Shown piece after piece: positions 24,907 through 35,530 of a stretch of DNA of 64,000 bases. The translations under genes and the position numbers were made by a program. The stretch covers positions 1 through 64,000 of the forward strand of contig JADCRB010000004.1 of NCBI GenBank assembly GCA_021464245.1, read 5' to 3'. Origin of the DNA: Carallia brachiata. Lineage: Eukaryota > Streptophyta > Magnoliopsida > Malpighiales > Rhizophoraceae. Below the pieces are notes generated by a model. It was not told the DNA's origin, searched no databases, and worked only from the letters and a program-made list of their open reading frames with translations. Positions within the stretch are counted from its first letter, which is position 1, and the number at the start of each line of letters is the position of its first letter.

Positions 24907-25325
24907 ATTGAAGACTTCAATTATGAGCTAGTCTCCGAACTTAGTGATTGTTTTGATCTGATTGCTATACTTTATGGTGTTCTATTTTCGTTACTGTACT
25001 TATGTCTTTTAATTTTCAATTCAGGATTTAGTGACTTTGTTTTGTTAAATCCAATCAAAAAACAGCATTTTTGACCAAAACTATTTATTTTTCAAAATTA
25101 TTCTTTTACCAAAAAAGCAAAAAAACAAAAGATTTGAAGGAAAAAAATAAGCACACAGCATATGAGAGTAAAGAGTTTAAGTCCTTTATTCTAACTCTGA
25201 AAAATTTTAGGATGTCTTTTGACGAATCCTTCTTCCTCTTCTTCTTAAAAATTTTTTGACTTCATAAGAATGACTTTGAAGTGGTAACAAACAGATATAG
25301 GCCATTGGTTGGTTTAATTTACAGA
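24907..25325 (-). repeat. Arm 2 of the 0.4-kb inverted repeat flanking the gene island
   Basis: Reverse-complement counterpart of 11281-11695, sharing for example TCATAAGAATGACTTTGAAG and CAGGATTTAGTGACTTTG. Together the arms bracket 13.2 kb containing IMPDH and the diterpene synthase. Confidence 0.75.
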
Positions 25326-25413
25326 AAAAAAAAGAGAAAATAACTATCAAATGCTGTGTATTAACCATATTTTTAAGGTTTTGTTTATTTTACTTGTTCA
25401 GTACTATTATTAC

Positions 25414-26231
25414 TGTAACGTGTAAATTTCGAGTCTAAAATAATTAAACTCGAAAATACAAAAATAAATTACAAATAAAAATTTAAAATAAAAGAAAATT
25501 TACGTGGGGTCGATCTCCGTATATCCTCCGATTAGTGTTCCTTTTTTTTTTTTGAATCCGTCAAGGGCTGCACGAGCTTGATCTTGACAGAAATAATTTC
25601 CACAGCTTTATCTTGAACTGGGTAGACTGAAACTGTATTTGATTTGGACGTTTTGACTACGGTTAAGAACCGCAGATACCTGATCTGAGCCGATCTGGCT
25701 TAATTTCACCGAAGGTCGAAGGGATTTGTTCTCGGATGAGCTGTCTGGATTTTGCTGAGGGCCGTATGAAGCTTAATCCCAGCCGGATTTGTAGTAATTT
25801 GATATTTTTAAATTTATATTCTCATAAATTTAGATCTAGAGCGATCCGAGAATATAAACCTAAAAATAATTTTAGAACTGAAAACAGCAAATTTTTTGGG
25901 GTTTACCCCTGAAATATCTCTCAAAAAGGAGTTAGGAGAGTATACTGCAGAGTAAAAGTACGTAAGAAAAGGAGAAATTTTCTTGAGAGGTTTTCAAAAT
26001 TTTCTTTTTCTCTCAAATTCTCTGAATTTTTCTGTTTACAGATTTGCTGAATCTGTTTTGAACTAAGGGGCAAGAGCTTATTTATAGGGTTCCTTTCCCA
26101 TGGGAACATCACATAGATGTTCACATGGGAAAGAAATCTTTTAATTTTCCTTTTTCTTTGGGTCGGCGTTGCCAATTCAAAATTGGCAACGCCGGCCATT
26201 GACTCTTTCATTTTTTTTTTCTTTGTTTACA
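25414..26231. mobile_element. Solo LTR of the E1/E2 Tat family
   Basis: 818 bp matching the E1/E2 LTR along U5, R and the TATA region: starts TGTAACGTGTAAATTTC and ends TTTGTTTACA. The 5-bp flanks are identical, ATTAC at 25409-25413 and 26232-26236. The family A paralogue near 41790 shows the empty site. It therefore arose by insertion followed by LTR-LTR recombination. Its U3 lacks the GTCGAC array of the full elements and carries two hairpins instead. Confidence 0.9.
26094..26194. repeat. Two hairpins in the U3 of the solo LTR
   Basis: A 17-base inverted repeat (TTTCCCATGGGAACATC, one mismatch, 5-base loop) spans about 26094-26132. A perfect 14-base one, CGGCGTTGCCAATT, with loop CAA spans 26164-26194. 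The GTCGAC repeats of the E1/E2 LTRs occupy the corresponding U3 segment. Confidence 0.75.
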
Positions 26232-27137
26232 ATTACTGATTGTTATTACTAATAATTGCTACTGATTACTAATTATTGTTTGTTGTTGATTGGGTAATTT
26301 ACCCCTAGCATCTTCAACTTTGGCCTTATTACAAAAAACATACCGTGTTATCAGAAATTATAAAAAACATATTGAGACTAATGACAATTAGTCAAATAAG
26401 ATGGAACATGTGAAAAGACAACAAAGCCCTCGTATATAAAGAAAATGATGGGGCCATCAGGCAAACCCAACCCTAATTTCTTCTTTTCTCTCAAACAGCC
26501 AATTCTTTCAAACTTTTGAACCCAAAATCATTCACAATCATCACCAAAATTATTCACTAAAATCTATCAAAGTTTTTAATTATCGAGTAGCCCAACATTC
26601 AAAATACTAAATCTGTCTATTTATTTTGCCTTTTATCTGTTGCAGCCGACCGTCGCCCAAAAGATTCTTGTTTGTTTCTCGACAAAAGAAGCCGTTGGGG
26701 ACCATCACTTGTGGGGATTTGGGTTGTTCAGTTTCTCCATTTGAAAAGGTAAGTGTTTTTCTTTCTTATTATTAGTTTAATTAAAGATTTTTTTTTCTAC
26801 TGCAAAAAAACTAAAATAAATATCATTTTAAATTTTTTTGTGACCTTGCACACCCATTTTTTTTAATCAATTTTTTTTGGACATTTGATTTTCGGTGGGT
26901 ATTTGTCTTACGCGATTTGGATAAATTTGGACCTTGCCTATTCATTTTCGCTAATTTTTTTTTAGACATTGACTGGACAATTTGGAAATTGGATGAATGG
27001 AGAAGGGGTGAACGTTATGTTAGTTTTGGAGTTTGGGAAGAACGTTATGTTAGTTTTGGAGTTTGGGACCACTTTAATTTTTGTTTTAAGAGTTTGTCTA
27101 GTAAGTTTGTTTATTTCTGAATTCTCTATTTGGCAGG

Positions 27138-27940
27138 AGACAACCATGTTACCAATAACGTGACAGAATCCTTTAACCATTGGATTGGAAAATTTAGAAA
27201 TAAACTCATCCTCACACTCTTAGAAAATATTCGAATGAAATTGATGGCTAGACTGCATAGGCGATATGCCAAGGCTGCATCTTGGCAGGGTAGGGTCACA
27301 CCAAAAGTAAAGGAAATGTTAGAAAAGGTATCCACAACTGCTAGGTTCTTGAAGTTGGTGCCAACAAGTAATGAAGAATTTCAGGTCTTTGAAGAATCTG
27401 ATAAGTTTTCAGTAAATTTGAAAACAAAGAATTGTAGTTGCAGAGCATGGATAGTGAGTGGGATTCCATGCAAGCATGTTGTAGCTTGTGCAAACTATAA
27501 GAGGATGAACTTAGAGGATCTATGTGATGATTATTTCGCTGTGAAGAACTATCTTGCTGCTTACAAGAATATGATCCACCCTCTTTCTCAAACAAACTTG
27601 GATCTTATTGAGGGAGCTAAATGGATACAACCTCCTCCCTTGAAGAGGAAACCTGGCAGGCCAAAAAGGTTGAGGACAAGGGAAAAGGGTGAGGAGAAAC
27701 AACCTCGGATGAGGTCTTGCACAGTTACATGTGGGAAATGCAAGAAATATGGACATAATGCGAGAACATGTAAAGAAGTAAGTAATTAGTATTATATATA
27801 TATTCTAATGTAATATGCACTTAGTTTAATTTACAAAATGGTGGTATGCAGCCTGTACCTGGGGGCAGTACAACTCCTAATACCCGACAAGGTAAAAAGA
27901 GAAAACAAACTAGCAAAGGTGTTGGCAAGAAGTCAAAAAA
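27138..27940 (+). pseudogene. Mutator-like transposase, C-terminal part
   Basis: The main exon runs about 27138-27776, after a TTGGCAG acceptor and before a GTAAGT donor. A second exon-like piece is at 27851-27940, rich in Lys. The protein matches the end of plant MULE transposases: the NHVTNNVTESFNHWIGKFR helix, a SWIM zinc finger CSCRAWIVSGIPCKHVVAC (CxC...CxH), a basic tail KRKPGRPKR, and a zinc knuckle CGKCKKYGHNARTC. The N-terminal domain with the DDE catalytic triad is absent upstream. In its place 26750-27130 is AT-rich and contains a duplicated 33-bp segment (27008-27068), so an internal deletion is likely. It could bind DNA but not catalyse transposition. Confidence 0.85.
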
Positions 27941-28139
27941 AGGTACATCTTATTTATGTATTTTGTGTTGCTGTTTATTTAGTTCAATTATTAGTAAATC
28001 CTAAATTATGTTTATGCTTTATTTTAGGATCATAACTTGCCATCTCAAGGAGACTCACAAGAAGCTAGTATATCTCATTCATAGCCATCAGCATCACAAC
28101 AAGCCCAATGAATTTTATGGTATGTTAAAATATGTATCC

Positions 28140-28592
28140 TTAATATGCAATTTCATTTAAATAAATAACAATTGAAACAATGATTAACACATAAAGTATG
28201 AGTGTACAACATATCAAAATCAGCCCAATCATCTTAACATAAGTAGTTTGCATTCCTAAGTTATGTATTTTGTTATTTAACTTCCTAAGCTCTCCTCTCA
28301 CTAATTGCACTTCACCCATTATAGATGTTATGTCCACTTCAGTTTCTATTCTTGTTGTTGGATACTGAGTTTCATTAGCTTCTGCATGCTCTTCACTTTG
28401 CTTGTAAATGAGTACACACCAGCCTAGGAAGCTTGCACTGCAGTTCCTATCTTCACAGTAATAATATAGCTTATTTTTATTCTTTTCTGACTCACTCACT
28501 TTCACTGCTGCTCTTTTCTTGCATGTTTTGCATAAAATATTTTTGAACTTTGGTCCTTCAAAATTCATGGAGTTTGCACTGGACATGGACAT
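28140..28592 (-). CDS. GRF-type zinc-finger protein with C-terminal membrane segment
   Basis: A 150-residue open frame, convergent with the transposase inside the same MULE. Residues about 21-58 form a GRF-like zinc ribbon (CKTCKKRAAVKVSES, YYYCEDRNCSASFLGWC). A short coiled-coil-like stretch follows (GEVQLVRGELRKLNNKIHNL). The C-terminus is a strongly hydrophobic segment (about residues 122-145) that predicts one membrane helix. Small GRF proteins of this architecture are common in plant transposons; their function is not established. The frame is intact from ATG to stop. Confidence 0.75.
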   Translation of the reverse strand: MSMSSANSMNFEGPKFKNILCKTCKKRAAVKVSESEKNKNKLYYYCEDRNCSASFLGWCVLIYKQSEEHAEANETQYPTTRIETEVDITSIMGEVQLVRGELRKLNNKIHNLGMQTTYVKMIGLILICCTLILYVLIIVSIVIYLNEIAY

Positions 28593-29154
28593 TTTGTTGG
28601 CTTCAAAGAAAGATTTTGCTGTTTTTGCTGTAAAAGGGGGAGCTACCTAGTTGTAATTGAAGTTTCTGGCGTGTTGAAGGAGGCTGTGAACGATGAAATT
28701 GTGTTGCTATTTTGCTGTAAAAAAGATAGATGACTATTTGGGTTTTCTGAAGGAGGTTGAGGAGGATGCTGGTGCTGGTTTTTATAGATGTAGGTCCAAC
28801 AGTGCTTTGGCTGGAGAATCCAACGGTTATTTTTTGCTTTTGCAGATAATAAACATATTTTGTTGTTTTGTAGTAGCCTTTTGTTCTCTATTTTTGTTGA
28901 CCCAACGGCTATATTTAGTCAATTATGTATTTAGGGCATTTTGGACCCTTTGTGGCAATTATAATGGCATTTTTGTTATTAAAATGGATGTCTACAAACG
29001 GCTCTTTAACGGAGTATGTTTTTTGTAACCGCATTCATAGTTTGGTATGTTTTCTGTAATTTCTGATAATACGGTACGTTTTTTGTAATGAGGACAAAGT
29101 TAAGGATGGTGGAGGTAAATTTCCCGTTGTTGATTGTTGGGAAAACTAATGTAG

Positions 29155-29794
29155 TGTTTGGTTAATTTTATACTTTTTGTTACTGTTAAATAATAAAATG
29201 ACTGATATAGACATTCAATTTAAATTAATATATCATATTAACTAAATTATTTTTATTTTTATAATTTTTATTTTTTGAATAAATATTTTATAAATAATAT
29301 TTATAATTGTCTCACTTAATTTTAAAATTTTTTTATTTAAATTTTTTAAAAAGTTATAAATATTTACTAGATAATAAAAAATATAAGGTATGAGATATTT
29401 TTTTAAGTCTCAATATTAATGAAAATCTGAGGTACAAAAATTAGTTGAGAATTGTTGAAGAAAAGGAAAATGTTATGTCTATATAAATATTTATGAAAAG
29501 AGTATTAACTAACAAATTTAATTCATACGGCAAGAAAAAAAACAAAAATAATGCTGTTTAAATATTTTTAAGGATAATTTAATCTATATAAATTATTATT
29601 AACATTAAAACGTGAAAAGCATCCCTAAAAGTAGCAGAATGTAGTTTTTAGCTCCTTTTCATTCAGTTATTTATAAGAAATTGTATAAAAAATAAGTATA
29701 ATCAATTGTAGCAAAAGAAAATTTACAAATACATATCTTTTTATGTTTTTAAAATGAAAATGTAAATGAACTCCCATAAAAGGTTAACCAAACA
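29155..29794 (+). mobile_element. TGTTTGGTTAA-TIR MITE, copy 2
   Basis: Ends TGTTTGGTTAATTTTAT and AAAGGTTAACCAAACA, 640 bp, non-coding. The reverse complement of 3463-4089 and a near match of 41860-42484. Confidence 0.7.
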
Positions 29795-30452
29795 CCCTCA
29801 CTTCAAACAATAAAGAAAAGTAAACATTAACATGGGCATGCAAACCAACGGAGAATCCTCGTCTTTGAAATCAATCCTGTGATTTTCAAGTTCACTGGAA
29901 AGATGCAGAACTTCCGGCCACTACTTGCTTCCATACGTAATACGTTGAAACTATTATTAGGTCACAATCCCCGATAAATGAATAATTCACTGTTGGTTAT
30001 CATATATGAAATGTCGATATTACTTTTCAAAAAAGGTATTATGAAAACGCAGATAATCCAGGATTTGTTTGCATATTAAATTTTTTTTTTTCAACGTCAA
30101 TGTCCTCGCTACCAAAGACTTTAAACAGTGAAGAAAAGGAAACATTAACAATGGTCAAGCAAAGGCCCAACGGCGAATACTCGTCCCATAATTGGGGGAG
30201 ATCTTGAACCTCTTAAGTTATTTAATGCATATTTCAGTTATTGTTTACTAGAAAGACTTTGAAAAGTCTTTAAGTCAATCGTGTGATTTTCTAGTTCACT
30301 AGAGGATTGTGGCCATTACTTGCTTCCATACGTTGAAACTATTATTAAGTCACAATCAATCAACAAATCAGTAATGGACTAATTTTGTTTTATTACCAAT
30401 GACTATTTCCATAGTAAAGGCGCCATCCAATTGCAAATCAGTATTGGTTATT

Positions 30453-31233
30453 GGCATAAATACTGATTTCACCCACAACATTTGATCTTTTTAAAAGTTT
30501 TGCTTACAACGTTTTTTTGGTTAAAATACACCTTTTATATTTTTGTCCTTTAACTTTTGCGCCCTTTTCCGTTAATCAACTATTATGTTTGACACGTGAT
30601 AATTTAGTCAAAACCACATCATCTTAGTCAAATGTCATGTCAACAAAGGGTGATAACGTAGCACACAATGTTTTTTTCCACTTAATTTTTTTAAAATTTT
30701 TATTTTCAAATTTCTTGTTTTTTTCTAAAAAAATTTAATTAATAAATGCTTTAATAATTAAATTATTAAATAGTTTATATATAAAAAAAACGTAATTCCC
30801 TCTTTTCTTTAAATTCCTTTATTGAAAATCTCTTCTCTCTCTCTCTCTCTCTCTTAGTGTTTTTACTTTTGCTTTCTTTTGTTTACATTTTCCTTATAAA
30901 ATCAATTTCCTTCTAGATTTGGGTAAAATTACAAACAGAATATAACTCTAATAATTATTGCACTCTTACAGACGTAGAAAAAGTGGAAAAATTTCCCAAA
31001 ATAATTAAGTGAATAAATTGTTGTGTGTCACGTCATCACTGTTTGCTGACGTGGTATCTGACTTAGATGATATGGAAATGTCACATGTCAAACTTAATGG
31101 TTGAATTAACAGAAAATGGAGAAAAAGTTTGATGGCGAAAATGTAGAAGGTGTATTGTCAAAAAAAAAAAAAACAATGTGGGCGAAATTTCCAAAAGAAC
31201 CAAACGATTATGGGTAAAATCAGTATTTATGCC
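30453..31233. mobile_element. MULE-type TIR element, 781 bp, non-coding
   Basis: Ends GGCATAAATACTGATTTCAC and GTAAAATCAGTATTTATGCC are inverted over about 60 bases with mismatches. Flanks TTGGTTATT (30444-30452) and TTGGTCATT (31234-31242) are a 9-bp target duplication with one change. The uninterrupted family A paralogue lies near 49125-49140. It contains a (CT)n run at 30832-30854 and no ORF. Confidence 0.8.
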
Positions 31234-32143
31234 TTGGTCATTCAACATTAACTCTTTGTGCGAAAATTTTTAATAGCAATGACAAAATAGTTACGGATTT
31301 GGAACTATATGCCACCACAAACTTTTCTTTCCATTGATTCTCAAACCTTAAGCCCAAGGCGCTCTCGCAATGCAATTTTATATATTTATTTATTTTTTAC
31401 GTCCAAAATGAAATTCAAAATTGCGAGAATTTGTCAAAGTTGTCTTTTGAACCTCGCCCACATCTCTTAGGGGCTTTGCTTTTGTAGCTAACCAGGCACC
31501 TAGTTGATTGCATTATTACCAATGACTTTGCAAAGAGTCTAGACATAAGGAACAATATGAAAATAACAAATGGACAGCAAAATAATTAAACATATCTTCA
31601 GCTTTATTTATTTGTGAGACCATGTGACATTTGATTATTAGCTCACAATCGATGATAAATCAATAATTGACTGTTGGTTATCAGATACAGAATACCATAT
31701 TTGAAAAACAAAGAGAAACTGCTATCAGCTTCTCTTTATTTCCAACTCTTTGTTCAACCAATCATTAATGACCATCAACAGTATTTTAAATTGTGGAAAG
31801 TGTGAAAATGAAAATTCAATTTCTGATTTGTAACAAAATTCAATTTGCTTATTTAACTTAGTATTTGGTGCTTAAAAGTTGATATAGAAATGGAATGTAT
31901 TTAATAGTAAAATCAATCAATTGTGAGAGTATTTAATTTATTTTGTTTTGTTACTCTCTTGTACTTATATATTTTAAGTTTCAATTGATCATTTCACAAT
32001 TTGTTTTACTAGGTCCGAGGACTTGTATTATTATTTACCAAGAAACTTTCTATTTTTCACAATTATTCTTTTAAGCAAAGCTTTTTTTTTAAAAAAATAT
32101 ATGCCAAATGATCTAATGGGAGATTGCGTGAATAAGATGAGCC

Positions 32144-33096
32144 TGTAAAGCGTAAATTTCGAATCTAAAATAATTAAACTCGAAAATACAAAAAATAAAT
32201 TACAAATAAAAATTTAAAATAAGAGAAAATTTACGTGGGGTCGATCTCCGTAGATCCTCCGATTAGTGTTCCTTTTTTGACTCCGTCAAGGGCTGCACGA
32301 GCTTGATCTTGACAGAAATAATTTCCACAGCTTTTTCTTGAACTGGGTAGACTGAAACCGGATCTGATTTGGACGTTTTGACTACGGTTAAGAACCGCAG
32401 AGACCTGATCTGAGCCGATCTGGCTTAATTTCACCGAGGGTCGAAGGGACTTGTTCTCGGATGAGCTGCCTGGATTTTGCTGAGGGCCGTATGAGGCTTA
32501 ATTCCAGCCGGATTTGTAGTAATTTGATATTTTTAGATCTATATTCTCATAAATTCAGATTTAGAGCGATCCGAGAATATAAACCTAAAAATAATTTTAG
32601 AAATGGAAACAACAAATTTTTTGGGATTACCCCTGAAATATCTCTCAAAAAGGAGTTAGTAGAGTATACTGCAGAGTAAAAGCACGTAAGAAAAGGAGAA
32701 ATTTTCTTGAGAGATATTTAAAATTTTCTTTTTCTCTCAAATTCTCTGAATTTTTCTGTTTACAGATTTGCTGAATCTGTTTTGAACTGAGGGGCAGGGG
32801 CCTATTTATAGGGTTTCCCCTCTCGTGTGAAAGCATGCGTGTGAAAGGAATAAGTCGACTTTTCCATGTGAAAAGAATAAGTCGACTTTTTCATGTGAAA
32901 GCACGCGTGAGAAAGGAATAAGTCGACTTTTCCATGTGAAAAGAATAAGTCGACTTTTTCATGTGAAAGCACGCGTGAGAAAAGAATAAGTCGACTTTTC
33001 CGTGTGAAAGCACACATGCGAAAGGAATAAGTCGACTATTGACTTTTTTTTTTCTTTTTTCTTTTTTCTTTCTTTTCTTTTTTTTTAATGTTTACA
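32144..33096 (-). repeat. E1 3' LTR (left)
   Basis: 953 bp. It matches 40577-41459 and the E2 LTRs. On the minus strand U3 holds six AAGTCGACT units (about 32850-33035), followed by the TATA box CTATAAATAGG near 32810 and a pyrimidine-rich R/U5. Confidence 0.95.
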
Positions 33097-33112
33097 AATG
33101 CCCCCACTTCAA
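33097..33112 (-). other. E1 polypurine tract
   Basis: On the minus strand TGAAGTGGGGGCATT directly precedes the 3' LTR, where plus-strand priming starts. Same position and sequence class as in E3, with a one-base variant in E2. Confidence 0.8.
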
Positions 33113-33900
33113 GGGTCGGTAAGGAAGAACTTTGCAGATGTGATCCACACCGAGTCTTGAAGTCCAGCTTGAAACTTGAGATGTCCTGATGAACATTGAA
33201 TGTTGAAGTCTTCTAACTCTGACTATGTCTGCTGTTTGTTGGATCGCAATAGGAATCTGATACGATCTTGAGAAAGTTAGCACCCCAGCCAATATAAAAA
33301 TTGACATTCTGGCTCCAGGTGCGTTCGAGCTTCCATGGCTCGCAAAGGCTGGCAAAGGTTCTTTGAAGTTCCATAGCTCTGGTAAGGATGATCCGGTAGG
33401 CAAAAAACTTGAACCTCCCCAAGAGGAAGGCCTAAGTTTCAGACTCAAACCCTTCGTCGCTTTTATATTTTTGGGCCATTCACAGTTTATACTCATGCGG
33501 GCCAGGAGTTGGATTGGATTCTGAACCAGGGTTCTGGACTGTGTCTAGAACTTGGAATTTTTGGGTTTTGGGCTTTGGATTGGATTTGGGTTGAGTGTTT
33601 GGGCTTCTAGACTTGCATTTTTGGATTTGGGTCGAGTGTTTGGGTTTGACCTTTTGGATTTTTGGATTTGGGTCGAGTGTTTGGGTTTGAACTTTTGGAT
33701 TTGGGTCGAGTGTTTGGATTTGGACTTTTGGATTTGGGTTTTTGCTTGGACTTTCAATTCCGGACTTCCCAACTTTTTTTTTTGAATTTTTTTTTCTTTT
33801 TTTTTTTTCTTTTTTTTCCTTTTGAACATATTTACACATAAAACTGTTTCAGAAATTTACCATTGATTGGGCCGATTCGGACGCCTTCTTGGTCTGACAG
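33113..33900 (-). other. E1 3' non-coding region lacking the homeobox
   Basis: Reading on the minus strand after integrase there are T/A tracts, degenerate CCCAAA-type repeats (33545-33760), then the leader CCGCATGAGTATAAACTGTGA and AAATATAAAAG (about 33460-33470). The sequence then jumps at about 33432 straight to the segment that in E2 begins at 59222. About 1.27 kb, including the whole WOX-like gene, is absent relative to E2. The remaining segment (33213-33430) keeps the end of the second small ORF (GRFKFFAYRIILTRA). Confidence 0.8.
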
Positions 33901-34900
33901 CATGTAAGCGTTGTGAGTAGGCCTCCTGCACTAGTATGGCCCGTCCCATTTGGAAGTAAGCTTGTCACCAGGCCGATGCTTCATGTTGATGGGCCGTCGC
34001 ACTGCAAGAACAAGGTCTCCAACTTGAAAAGATCGAGGGCGGACCCTGCGGTTGAACGTGTTGGTGAGCCGGGCTTGGTAGCACTCAAGTTGCTGTTGTG
34101 CTTCGAGCCTCCTTTCATCGAGAGCTTCTAACTCATCCAGACGTAGGCGAGCATTCTCCTCCTGTGTGAGTCCTTCCAGAACAGCCATGCGCAGGGATGG
34201 AATCTGTGTTTCCAACGGCAGTATTGCTTCGACACCGTAGACAAGTGAGTATGGCGTCGCCTGTGTTGGAGTCCGGTAAGTTGTACGATACGCCCATAAT
34301 GCCTCCGGAATTCTGTCATGCCAATCTCTTTTGGATTTAGAGACTACCTTCCGCAACAGGTTGCATAAGGTCTTGTTGAATGCTTCGCCAAGCCATTTGC
34401 TGGGGCATTGTACATGGATGACTTGTACTGCTTGAACTTGAACTTCTCGCAGAGCTTGTCGATCAAGCTGTTGTAGAACTGCTTACCATTATCAGTGATG
34501 ATGAATCGAGGGACTCCATAGCGATAGATCAGCTGAGTCCGGATGAAATTGGCAACATGCTCCTTCTTTACCTCTCTAAGTGGAATGGCTTCAGCCCATT
34601 TTGAGAAGTAGTCGGTTGCTGCGAGGATGTACAGGTGACCCAGGGATGACTTTGGCAAGGGCCCCACTAAGTCGAGACCCCAAGCTTCAAAGGGCCAGGA
34701 TGAGACAGTTGGATGCAGTGGCTCCGGTGGTTGATGTATGTAATTGCATGAAATTGACAAGCTTGACAAGTTTTAGCAAACTCAATGAATCACGTACCAT
34801 GGTTGGCCAGTAGTATCCCATCCTTCTGAGTTGGAAGTGCAACTTAGGCCCGATTGATGTCCGCCACAAACACCAGAATGTGCTTCAGTGAGAGCCTGTT
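33860..34900 (-). pseudogene. E1 integrase, frameshifted
   Basis: Minus-strand frames encode the HHCC zinc-finger remnant, the core (GLDLVGPLPKSSLGHLYILA, FIITDNGKQFYNS) and the C-terminal part (RVRPRSFQVGDLVLAVRRP). The enzyme inserts element cDNA into the genome. A one-base deletion next to the catalytic Glu codon (NGLA-E, near 34390) shifts the frame, a second lesion creates TAG after KWDGPY near 33931, and the zinc-finger region carries the frame break shared with E2. Not functional. Confidence 0.85.
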
Positions 34901-34914
34901 TTGCCTCTTCATTG

Positions 34915-35530
34915 CTAGGCAGCGAAGTAAAACTCCATCAAAAGACCTTCGATACAGAGCATCCTTGAGATATATGAAGCGGGGAGCTCGTCGTTGAATT
35001 TCTGTCTTATGACGACGATCTTCGGCAGCTTCCCGTGCTGTAGGTAGTCAATGATTGGTTGGCGCCAATCCTCGTCCTCCGCGAGACGTACAGATACAGC
35101 GTTGGCTGCTAGTTTCTTCATCATCCTTCTGGCACTATCCATTTCTGGCATACGGCAACAACTGTAGCCTGGATTTCTGACTTTGCAAGAGAGTGGCCAG
35201 GTTAGCCAACGCGTTGCCTGAGTGTTTTCTCGTCGAGGCACATGCTCCAAGGTGATGCTTTCAAATTCATCCATTAGCTGTCGAGCACGTTGATGGTAAG
35301 GCGCAAGGTCCTCTTTCTTCACGTCATACAATCCTGTAAGTTGGTTGATGACGAGCTGGGAATCTCCATGGACTTCTATAGTTGGAATCTTCATATCGAC
35401 AGCCATTTGAAGACCAATGATCAAAGCCTGGTATTCAGCAACATTATTTGAACATAACTCACCGAGAATGATAGCATATGGTAGTATTTGTCGTTGAGGA
35501 GTGACAAACACTATGCGGCACCAGCACCAT
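34915..35530 (-). pseudogene. E1 archaeal-type RNase H (aRH)
   Basis: Encodes the second RNase H that marks Tat elements: FFDGAARRDG, NNVAEYQALIIGLQM, EVHGDSQLVINQLTG and the conserved D-E-D residues. A one-base deletion in GAGAG (near 35511) separates it from the upstream frame, and the C-terminal QADALA motif is lost to another frame shift (QATRWLTW). Confidence 0.8.

Larger units (their letters stand above)
25355..26291 (+). repeat. Family A segment carrying the solo LTR
   Basis: 25355-25413 and 26232-26291 are two halves of one family A segment. The uninterrupted paralogue is at 41738-41845, where TATTATTATTACTGATTGTTATTACC is continuous across the site in shortened form. The downstream end is cut by the MULE at 26292. 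Confidence 0.7.
26292..29125 (+). mobile_element. MULE DNA transposon with long TIRs
   Basis: The termini form inverted repeats of about 80 bp (26292-26373 and about 29040-29125), sharing for example CATTACAAAAAAC and TTATCAGAAATTA in inverse. Identical 10-bp flanks GTTGTTGATT lie at 26282-26291 and 29126-29135. The 2.8-kb body carries the C-terminal half of a MuDR-type transposase (+) and a GRF zinc-finger protein gene (-). The catalytic DDE part of the transposase is missing, so the element is non-autonomous. It interrupts a family A segment whose empty paralogue is at 41738-41860. Confidence 0.9.
29126..32143 (+). repeat. Family A block right of the MULE
   Basis: Family A in plus orientation. 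It contains the TGTTTGGTTAA MITE (29155-29794), then two partial copies (landmarks near 29880 and 30290), then a segment with GGGGCTTTGCTTTTGTAGCTA near 31470. A 781-bp TIR element interrupts it at 30453, and E1 truncates it on the right at GATGAGCC (32136-32143). No coding sequence. Confidence 0.65.

Noticed and set aside
27126..27756. Minus-strand frames opposite the MULE transposase
   Set aside because: Antisense to a well-supported SWIM/zinc-knuckle coding region.
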